Shown here one piece after another: positions 1 through 10,616 of a stretch of DNA of 64,000 nt. The notes beneath the pieces are model-generated. The model did no database searches. It had not been told where the DNA came from and worked only from the letters and a program-made list of their open reading frames with translations. Position numbers and translations under genes: made by a program. How positions within the stretch are numbered: the first letter of the stretch is position 1; each line of letters opens with the position of its first letter. The DNA comes from Luidia sarsii (lineage: Eukaryota; Echinodermata; Asteroidea; Paxillosida; Luidiidae): positions 6,428,967 to 6,492,966 of the forward strand of contig OX465111.1 of NCBI GenBank assembly GCA_949987565.1, written 5' to 3'.

Positions 1-441
1 TCAAGTCAAATTGCCAAGGAATAGGGGCCCTTGATTTCTGAAGTTTACCGCGGAAAACTCGCAGAATTGAATTTATGCAGAAGGTGAAGGAACCCTGAAA
101 GTTTAACAGGAGCTGTGGCATAATGGGCCTTTAAAGATGGAGGTTCTTATTTCTGGGCCGCAGAAAGACCTCTGAGCTCAAATCCTGGCTTTGTTTATTT
201 GCCCCTGGTACGTACGGCTAGTATTAAGCGATAGCGATCCTGACGGGCCAGGTGCAGCCTGCTTATACCCCATGTCCACCCGGGCGTAACCATTCATGCA
301 AACAAAAAGAAATTGCTAGGTGGCTTACTTACCTACAGGCACAAGGGCTGCATGATCTCTGCTAAACCCCGACCCATAACACCCCCCCCCCCCTCTTCCC
401 CCACTCACCCCACTCACGCCAATTGTCTCTGCATCTCGTAG
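1..441. other. Roquin intron sequence, nothing recognised
   Basis: Unique-looking sequence before the first recognisable exon. It ends in a pyrimidine-rich stretch with a C run near 380-391 and the acceptor AG at 440-441. I see no coding similarity on either strand. It is inferred to be the 3' part of a Roquin intron, because the RING and N-terminal ROQ exons must lie to the left of the window. Confidence 0.5.
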
Positions 442-574
442 CTTCAGACGCCGGCCTCCTTTGCCACCAGTATCCAGGAGCTGACCATTGCCCTGCAGCG
501 CTCCGGAGATCCAGGACACTTGGGCAAGCTGACCAAGCACCTTGACCTCTTGGCCGCAATTGACCCTAACCCAG
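442..574 (+). CDS. RC3H1: Roquin exon A (HEPN/ROQ C-terminal part)
   Basis: Begins after CTCGTAG and ends before GTACAC. It encodes [18 protein letters not shown] and then [13 protein letters not shown]. This aligns without gaps with the vertebrate Roquin segment just before the zinc finger. Ends in phase 1. Confidence 0.93.
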
Positions 575-3500
575 GTACACTGACCACCAACACACCCACC
601 ACCCCCCAGATTTAGTCAATTCACTCTATAATGGATGCATGCCAAGCATCTCAGAAAGGTCCCGCCTTTGAGAAAGGTCCTGCCTTTGAGAAAGGTCCTG
701 CCTTTGAGAGAGGTCCCGCCTTTGAGAAAGGTCCTGCCTTTGAGAGAGGTCCTGCCTTTGAGAGAGGTCCTGCCTTTGAGAGAGGTCCCGCCTTTGAGAG
801 AGGTCCTGCCTTTGAGAAAGGTCCTGCCTTTGAGAGAGTTCCTGCCTTTAAGAAAGGTCCTGCCTTTGAGAAAGGTCCTGCCTTTGAGAAAGGTCCTGCC
901 TTTGAGAAAGGTCCTGCCTTTGAGAAAGGTCCTGCCTTTGAGAAAGGTCCTGCCTTTGAGAAAGGTCCTGCCTTTGAGAAAGGTCCTGCCTTTGAGAAAG
1001 GTCCTGCCTTTGAGAAAGGTCCTGCCTTTGAGAAAGGTCCTGCCTTTGAGAAAGGTCCTGCCGTTGAGAAAGGTCCTGCCTTTGAGAAAGGTCCTGCCTT
1101 TGAGGGGGAAAAAGACCTCGCACTGCCTTGTCAAGTCATTGACCGACTCGTTTTGCCACAGATGCCGATGCACCTAGCTGGAGCGAGCTTGAGCTGGCCA
1201 TGGTAGCGGTCAAGACCGTGGTCCAGGGACTGGTGGACTTTGCCCAGAATCACAACCTGAACAAGAAGAGCCTTGAGCAGCAGGTGAGTCTGGCTAAATA
1301 CCAAAAAAAATGTTGCAAACTGCTCACTGACTAAAATATGACCTGCAATACATGAGTCTCAAAAGTTAGAGAGGGCCTGACGTTTCGATCCTAACAGGAC
1401 CTTTCTCAAAGGCAAATTACCTCAATGCCTTTGAGAAAGGTCCCGCTAGGATAGGAACGTTAGACCCTCTAACTTTTTAGGCTTTTGTAAACACGATTAC
1501 AAACCACATGGTGATGTGACACCAATTTTCTTTTGACTTACAATCTGAAGTTTGGGTTGGCCAGCTGATCCTGTGAATCTTGACTGTTTGTGCTGAAGCA
1601 AATTTTGATGCTTAACCATTTTTCCAGTCCCCATGACCGCCATACGGGTGTTTTTGGACAATGCGTCATTTTCAAACCTCACTAAAACAATCGGAACAAT
1701 ACTATTTCTGTGAAAAACATCAATAAGGGTATACTATGGGAACAAGAGATTAAAATCGGTCTGGCTTTCCCTCGATCATCCACAGTAAAAGGTCCCACAA
1801 TAGTGCAATTGTTGCCGCTAAGCTCGCAATTCATGTGGCAATCAAAATGGGTCTTTGTCATGATTCGTATTGCTTTGTTCTAAGCTGAAAAGAGTCTTTG
1901 TTTAAAATGTGGACAATAGTGGTGCCCGGATTCAGAGGGCCCCGTGGCATAGTCAAGCCAACGCCACTCCGATTTCGGAGGTCCCGGTGCGAAGTGATTA
2001 AGCAGCTGTATGAAATTGGTCAAGGCTGTCAGAGTGCAAACTGTCCCTTAGCATACACTGCCGTGCAAAAGTCTAATCGCACCCACTCGTACAAAAAACT
2101 TTTTGTATTTTGATCATCAAAATCAACAAAGAAGTAAATTAAAACTATACCGGTGTCTTTGTGAATATCCATATTCTGTTAAAATCACGTTATATTCCAT
2201 GAATCATTCCCTGAAAGTGATAAAAGTGTCAAAATATGAAGGTGTTCGTTTTCGGTGGGCACAAAGTAAACGGAGAGTCGGCGAAATCCAAGATGGCGGC
2301 GCCCAGTGCACGATAAAAACACGAAAGTAACACGAAAGTGAGCCATGTTTCAGCAACGTGTAAAGGCCCCACCAGCGTCAATGACGGCTTGAAAGAGCCT
2401 TGTTATTGAAGCCAAGTGATTTTGTGATACCCTGGAGGTCCAGTCCCTGCCAAATCCAATTGAGATTCTGGAACAATTCGTTCGTATTTAGGGGTCACTT
2501 TTCACGCTGTAAACAGCGATCCAAATCGTCCCGGAAATTCTCGAACGGATTCAGAACCCGCGACACCGGGTCACGGGCCGGGCAGATCATCACCTCTAAC
2601 CAATGCTTACTGCAAGGCAGGGCTTGTGTCCAGCAACCCTTCCATGGAGATTGATCTCAGCCAATCTGCAGGACACGGTGCTTTGCACGTTGAAAAAAGC
2701 TGTCGCGAAATCATCGTTGTCGTGGAGTTACTGGATGTTTTTACACCGTGGAAATATGATTATATTTGATTAAAATAAAACCACATGACACAGGTTTGTC
2801 ATTTTATGTGAAATTCAGAAAGTTTTCCTGTAAAACAGGTCTTTGAAAAAACACATGTAAGTGCGATCAGACTTTTGCACGGCAGTGTATACCTGTTTCT
2901 GGAAGCACACATGAATGACAGCCAATGTAGTCTCCGCCTCAAATTGAAGAGCCACTGTAAGGTGCTGCTGTGCTACATTGACCTGACTAGCACGGCTCCC
3001 TTAAGAGTGACTTGATTGAAGGCCTGTGTCCGGTTTTAACCTTCTGCTGTCCGGGTGTTTGTTTGCATGCATAGCAGAATCAGAACATCAAGTACAAGAC
3101 CAGCATGTGCCGGGACATCAGCCAGAAGGGTGGCTGCCCTCGTGGCAGTAGCTGCACCTTTGCCCACTCAGAGGAGGAGCTGGAAAGGTACGTGCAGGGG
3201 AAAACCCATCTCCTAGACTGTCAGTTGTGTGCCTCAATGGCTAGTCTACTGTTTGTCCTTTCTATGGGATGGTCTAAGTACTGTAGACTGTCAGTTGTGT
3301 GCCTCAATGGCTAGTCTACTGTTTGTCCTTTCTATGGGATGGTCTAAGTAATGTAGACTGTCAGTTGTAAGCCTTAATGGCTAGTGTACATGTAGTTTGT
3401 CCTTTCTACGGGATGGTCTAAGTACAGTAGACTGTCAGTTGTGTGCCTCAATGGCTAGTCTACTGTTTGTCCTTTCTACGGGATGGTCTAAGTACTGTAG

Positions 3501-6500
3501 ACTGTCAGTTGTAAGCCTTAATGGCTAGTGTACATGTAGTTTGTCCTTTCTACGGGATGGTCTAAGTAAAGTAGACTGTCAGTTGTGTGCCTCAATGGCT
3601 AGTCTACTGTTTGTCCTTTCTATGGGATGGTCTAAGTAATGTAGACTGTCAGTTGTAAGCCTTAATGGCTAGTGTACATGTAGTTTGTCCTTTCTACGGG
3701 ATGGTCTAAGTACAGTAGACTGTCAGTTGTGTGCCTCAATGGCTAGTCTACTGTTTGTCCTTTCTACGGGATGGTCTAAGTACTGTAGACTGTCAGTTGT
3801 AAGCCTTAATGGCTAGTGTACAATACATGTAGTTTGTCCTTTCTACGGGATGGTCTAAGTAAAGTAGACTGTCAGTTGTGTGCCTCAATGGCTAGTCTAC
3901 TGTTTGTCCTTTCTACGCGATGGTCTAAGTAATGTAGACTGTCAGTTGTAAGCCTTAATGGCTAGTGTACATGTAGTTTGTCCTTTCTATTGGATGGTGT
4001 AAGTACAGTAGACTGTCAGTTATGTACCCCAATGGATAGTTTACTGTTTGTCCTTTCTATGGGAAGGTACAAAGATATTGTATCTGATGCAGTTGGCATC
4101 AGAGCTTTGAAGTCAAGTTAAGGTTTTTGAAAAATGACAAAGGAAACCATCTAAGGGCTGGATAGCTCAAATGGTAAGAGCGCTGGTACACAAAACCAGA
4201 GGTCTCGCAGTCAAGTCCCAGTGCAGCGAAAGTTTTCTTTGCCAATTTATCAATATCAACCTTGCTTAAAAGTTCCCAGTCAGTTTTTCCTTGACTAGAG
4301 TTAAGGATGTTTTTTGAAAATCTGTTTCCATGTTTGAAAAAGGCCCCACGGAGTCTGCAGGGAGCCATGACAGTAATGTGCAAACAAATGTTGCAAACTG
4401 CTCACAGATTGAAATGACCAAAATGCAAATCCCAAAAAGGAACAAAATAGAGGGCCTAAGGCTTGGATCCTAGCAGGACCTTCCGCAAAGTTGCGGAAGG
4501 TCCTGCTAGGATCGAAACATCAGACCCTCCAAATGTTTGATACATCAATACTATTTGGAGGACCTGACCTTTGGATCCTAGCAGGAACTTCCACACAATT
4601 GCTGAAGGTCCTGCTAGGATCTGAACTTCAGGCCCTCCCACATTGTTTTACACATGAATACTATTTGGAGTTTGGTTTGGCTGTTGTTTCTGGGCCAGGT
4701 ACCGGGCCAAGAGTCGCCGCATGCTGTCGGCGCTGAACCGGCAGCTGAGCTCCCAGAACAAGAGCACGGAGCGGGCCAAGACGGAGAAGCTGGTGGCTAG
4801 GGGAGTGCACGAGGACGGCCTGTCCAAGGAGGACCGGCACGACCTGCTGGAGCTCCAGCAACAGGTGGCCTCCCGCAACAAGCGGTAGGTGACGTGGCCG
4901 ACGGCCATATAGAGCCTATGGGTGGCCAGCCCCTATTAGAAAACAACTTCGGGATGCTGCAATGCCATGGGGGACCCGACTAACGTCAAAATATGGACAG
5001 AAGTAAAGAGCACTGCTACCATAGACATATAGAACCTATAGACAGTCAGTGTCTATTAGAAAACAACGTCGGGATGCTACAATGCCATGGGGGACTCGAC
5101 TAGCGTCAAAGTATGGGCAGAAGTAAAGAGCACTGCTACCATAGACATATAGAACCTATAGACAGTCAGTGTCTATTTGAAAACAACGTCGGGATGCTGC
5201 AATGCCATGGGGGACATGACTAGTGTCAAAGTATGGGCAGAAGTAAAGAGCACTGCTACCATAGACATATAGAACCTATAGACAGTCAGTGTCTATTTGA
5301 AAACAACGTCGGGATGCTGCAATGCCATGGGGGACATGACTAGTGTCAAAGTATGGGCAGAAGTAAAGAGCACTGCTACCATAGACATATATAATCTATA
5401 GACAGTCAGCGTCTATTAGAAAACAACGTCGGGATGCTGCAATGCCATGGGGGACCCGACGCATCAAAGTATGTGCGGAAGTAAAGAGCACTGCCACCAT
5501 AGACATATATAATCTATAGACAGTCAGCGTCTATTAGAAGATGATGTCAGGATTCTGTAATGCTGTGGCATTGCATTCATACATTCATCCCCTTGCGAGT
5601 GGTCGTAAGCAATCATGAGTGTGATAGAATCGACCTCGTACGTCAATGGTAATGGCTGCAGTAGGTTGCACCCCTCAGCTCCAATAGTAGCCAATTGATT
5701 TGAATCGATTTGTTTGTTGACGTTATCCACAGTGAGATAGCTGGTATCCCGCATCGACCAAGTGCCACCGGTACCGTAGCAATTGCAGCCCATGGCGGTA
5801 ACCAGCTAGCAGACAGGGACAGGGACAGGGACCGAGACACAGGAGCATCGTCTGCCTGGCCCCACCAGAGGGAAGGTAAGGTCCCTTACAGTGAAGCATA
5901 CAGAGGCCTATTGGTCAGGCCCTCTGGCACCTTGTGGTCCTGTTGCAGCCGGAGCATTACCCCTGAATGTATCCCAGTGGGGACCACATGTGACCCGGTA
6001 CATCGACATGAGGAATATCCCACCAAAACACTTTTCGAGTAAACAGTGCCTGAAGAGAAAGTCACGTCACAATTCGATTAATTTTTTTTTTTTCCCGGAA
6101 AGCTAAAGTATTAGAGGATAACGTGATTTTCCCACCAATGCAAAGAGTACCTTAGTGGAAGGATTGCAGTGACACTACATGGTGTCACCGCAATCATTCC
6201 TCTTAGTGTTTCCACCATGCAAACCGTGCAAAAGTCTTACCAAAGAGTACCTTATTAGCTTTCCAATAGTATCAAAATCATTTCCATATGTTGCCGAAAT
6301 ACCAAGTTATGGCGCGAGAAATACGACGAGCAACGCAGTCACGAAAACCATTTTTCGGTAAAAACGGCTCTAAAGTTTGAGGTCATGCACACAGCACACG
6401 GACAGTGTATGATACATACGTGCATACTTACAAACTCCCCTATTTTTTGAATATTTACAGACATTTGTTGAAAAATTCCTTCAGACAGACGATTCTCTTA

Positions 6501-9500
6501 CACATACGCTTTCCGAAAATGCAACAAAATTAGAATTGATTTGGACATGTATTATGATGATACTTTGACTTTTGCCTCGAAAAGAACTTTTGGAGTAGAT
6601 GCCTCATAATGCCATCTTAGGTCAGATAGTAGGAACAACGCCTGTTGTGGAAAGCTTCCAGTAAGATTGTTTGGGGACGGATGAGGTTCGCTGGACATTT
6701 GTTTGAAGCATCATGAAATCCCTACATGCCCCACTCAGTCTTTAGCAACCATCTCCTGGAAATTCTGGAAAGCGTGGTAGAAGTTGAGTCAATCAATACG
6801 TGGACCCCAAAAAAGATTGATTTTTCGATTTTCGTTAGATTTTTTCACCCTCCCAACTTTCAATCGCCCTGTGCGCGGAAAAAGGGCTGTGCGAGACGCA
6901 ACTCATTTTTTCAGAGTGCGTCACATTTTAGGCTGTTTAGTCAACCATAGTCAAAAAATCCAAACAGTATCGCATGAAGGCAAGGTTGGCTAACTCTGCT
7001 CATTTGAGGAAAATACGTTAAGCCCCGTGAAACTGCTATCCAGTAGTGTTTGAACGCTTGTCATCATACCCATCGTGACTTATGATCCACAGAAAACGTA
7101 CGGGTCCCTTATCCATCATAATTTGATTTACGACGCATCGTCAGGCTTTGTGAAATCCAACCCTGCTGTGATAACAAAAGTCCTTTTGGGTGTTTTTTTT
7201 TTCCTTTGTCTGAGTAGAGGAGCCTTTGTTGCCACAGAGTTACGGGCTGGAGTTGGCTGGGAGCCGAAAGTCGCCCGTCCGCTACCCCGCCGACCACCCC
7301 ATGGCCTACCACTCTCCTCAAGCCACTGCCGCCGGCCCATCCAGCAGGAACCGGTCCACCACGGATCAGTATGACACTGGCCCATCCGGTAGGAACCGGT
7401 CCGCTACAGATCAGTACGACACTGGCCCATCCAATAGGAACCGGTCTACCACAGGTCAGTACGACGCCGGCACATCCAGCAGGAACCGGTCAGCTACGGA
7501 TCAGTACGACACTGGCCCATCCGGTAGGAAACGGTCTACCACAGATCAGTATGACGCCGGCCTATTCAGCAGGAACCGGTCAGCCACAGATCAGTACGAT
7601 GCCGGCCCAATCAGCAGGAACCGGTCCGCCGTGGATCAGTATGACATCGGTCCAACCAGCAGGAACCGGTCCGCCGTGGATCAGTATGACGCCGGTCCAA
7701 CCAGCAGGAACCGGTCCACCATAGATCAGTATGACACCGGCCCATCCAGCAGGAACCGGTCCCCCATGGATCAGTATGACGCCGGCCCAACCAGCAGGAA
7801 CCGGTCCACCATAGATCAGTATGACGCCGGCCCATCCGGTAGGAACCGGTCTACCATGGATCAGTATGATGCCGTCCCATCCAGCAGGAACCGGTCCACC
7901 ATGGATCAGTATGATGCCGTTCTATCCGGTAGGAACCGGTCCGCCACGGATCAGTACGACGCTGGCCCAACCGGTAGGAACCGGTCCGCCACGGATCAGT
8001 ACGACGCTGGCCCAACCGGTAGGAACCGGTCCGCCATGGATCACAGCCGCTACAGCCCCCAGGCAGCCCCGGGCCCACCACGCCGCAGCGGTGCAACCAG
8101 CCCCGGCCTCAAGTACGCCGGCCGGTCTCTGCCACCGGAGGCCAGCCCCCATCCGGGACCGCTCAGCCGGGACAGCAGTCCCGGTGCCTGGGACAGCGCC
8201 TACGACGAGCCCTTGGAGGAGCTCAGGAGCGGGCATGACCTGGTCCAGCGCACGGTGGGGGCCGGCAAGCCCGGCCCGAAGCCAGCACAGGCCGACCCCT
8301 CCAACAACAGCTTGGCCCAGGTAGGTCCACAGCTGTAGCTCTTCCTTCAATATACAGCATGCATTCACCCTGTACTGCCGTGTGTGCAGGGCTGAGCGAA
8401 CCAACCAGGAATAGGCCAAATCTGATCAGACCTAGGTTAGCAAGTACTTGGTTCCATTTTGTCAGTTCTTCTCATGGGCATGGGCAGTGGTCTGAGTTGA
8501 AAAGGGATAGGTAACATCTCAAGTACTAATACTAGCGTTTTGAGGCAGAGGGTCATCAGGTTGTGCATACAACACTGAGAGGTCTGGACTAGAGGTTGCT
8601 CAGGAAGTGGCCAGCGTGCAATGAGTTTTAAGATGGCTGAACAAGTTTGTATACTCCAGTTATGAAATTCATGGTTGAAGGACACTTGCTATTGCTAATT
8701 ATCGTAGGTTTGCAAGATGATTTGTGGGCTGCTGAAACTACAGTCGCAATTTGTCGTGGGAAGGACCAAGATTAAAACTGTTCATTGTCTTGGTCTTCTT
8801 TGTCTCTTATTTCGTCCCATCAGGACATCTCGCTGGGTGAGTTGTGCGAACGCAAGCAGGAGATTCTGCACCAGCTCCGTGGCTTCCACCACAACGAGAG
8901 CAAGCACCCCTGGGACAAGACCCAATCCCTGACCAAGACAGTCACCTCCCTCTGGACGATACCCACCGACTCCATCTCCAGGCAGTGAGTGTGTAGACTA
9001 GCCACCCTCTGACCATTGAGTGCGATGCAGTGGGATCGGGTGGGACAGGATTGAATTGTGATCTGGATGGGATGTGGATGGGATGGGATGATGGGATGGG
9101 GGTGAGTTGGGATGGGGTGGGATGGAATGGAACTGGATGGGATGGAATGGGATGGGGTTGAGTTGGGATGGGGTGGGGTGGGATGGGATGGAATTGAATT
9201 GAATTAGATGGGATTGGATGTAATGGGATGGGATGGAATAGGATGGGGGTGAGATGGGATGAAATTGGATGGGGTGAATTCGGATGGGTGGGATGGAATG
9301 GAATGGGGGTGAGTTGGGATGGAGTGCGATGGGATGGAATAGGATGGGGTGAGTTTGTTGGGATGGGATGGAATTGGATGGAATGGGATTGGGTGGGATG
9401 GGATGAAATTGGATGAGATGAGATGGGGGTGGGATGGGATGGAATGAAATTGGATGAGATGGAATGGGATGGGGGTGGGATGGGATGGAATGAAATTGGA

Positions 9501-10576
9501 TGAGATGGAATGGGATGGGGGTGGGATGGGATGGAATGAAATTGGATGAGATGGAATGGGATGGGGGTGGGATGGGATGGAATGAAATTGGATGAGATGG
9601 AATGGGATGGGGGTGGGATGGGATGGAATGAAATTGGATGAGATGGAATGGGATGGGGGTGGGATGGGATGGAATGAAATTGGATGAGATGGAATGGGAT
9701 GGGGGTGGGATGGGATGGAATGAAATTGGATGAGATGGAATGGGATGGGGGTGGGATGGGATGGAATGAAATTGGATGAGATGGAATGGGATGGGGGTGG
9801 GATGGGATGGAATGAAATTGGATGAGATGGAATGGGATGGGGGTGGGATGGGATGGAATGAAATTGGATGAGATGGAATGGGATGGGGGTGGGATGGGAT
9901 GGAATGAAATTGGATGAGATGGAATGGGATGGGGGTGGGATGGGATGGAATGAAATTGGATGAGATGGAATGGGATGGGGGTGGGATGGGATGGAATGGA
10001 ATGGGATGGGGGTGGGATGGGATGGAATGAAATTGGATGAGATGGAATGGGATGGGGTGAGTTGGGATGGGGTGAGATTTTGGTGGGAGGGAAGAAATTG
10101 GATGGATGGGATTGAGTGGGGGTGAGATGGGGTAGGATGGAATGGAATTGAATTGGATGGAAAGGAATGGAATGGAAGTGGATGGGATGGAGTGACAATG
10201 AGATGGAATGGGGCATGATAGCTTGACCGTCAACCATTTGCGCATGAGAATTTCAATCATCCAGTAGTTAATAATAAAAAACAACATCACACAATTGCAT
10301 TTGCACTGTCCCAATTCTCCCTCCCCAAGGCCGTCCAGTCGGACCCAGGAGGACATCGTCTGCTACAACCCCTGGACCAGCCAGGCGCCCTTCTGCCTGA
10401 TCCGCCCCGTCAAGGAGACCAACACCAACTACACCATGACCTACATCAAGGCCCACGTCCGGCACATGTCCGTGGAGGACCACCACCGGGCCGTGCCGGA
10501 CAAGCCCATGGGCACCCACGAGCTGTCCGAGTTCAAGAGGATGACGCTAGAGGACCTGGAGAACACGCTGCAGAGG

Positions 10577-10616
<40 letters not shown>

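Noticed and set aside
631..1206. Repetitive open frames on both strands (GPAFEK and KGRTFL repeats)
   Set aside because: Frames stay open only because the minisatellite unit is 18 bp; the region is an intron between Roquin exons A and B.
1704..1714. Roquin-binding decay element (TTCTGTGAA) in the Roquin gene
   Set aside because: It lies in an intron, the stem is only four base pairs, and a similar nine-mer at about 32773 is also intronic; not a 3' UTR element.
4155..4230. tRNA gene
   Set aside because: A and B box-like motifs exist but the acceptor and T stems do not pair, and several diverged copies with a common non-tRNA tail show a SINE.
7238..7240. Acceptor after TTGCCACAG for Roquin exon F
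   Set aside because: It would shift the frame relative to exon E; the upstream AG at 7217 after the T tract keeps the phase.
8942..10356. Minus-strand His/Pro/Ile-rich open frames over 430 codons
   Set aside because: These are the antisense of the GGGAT/GGAAT satellite in Roquin intron 7, with no homology and no splice context.
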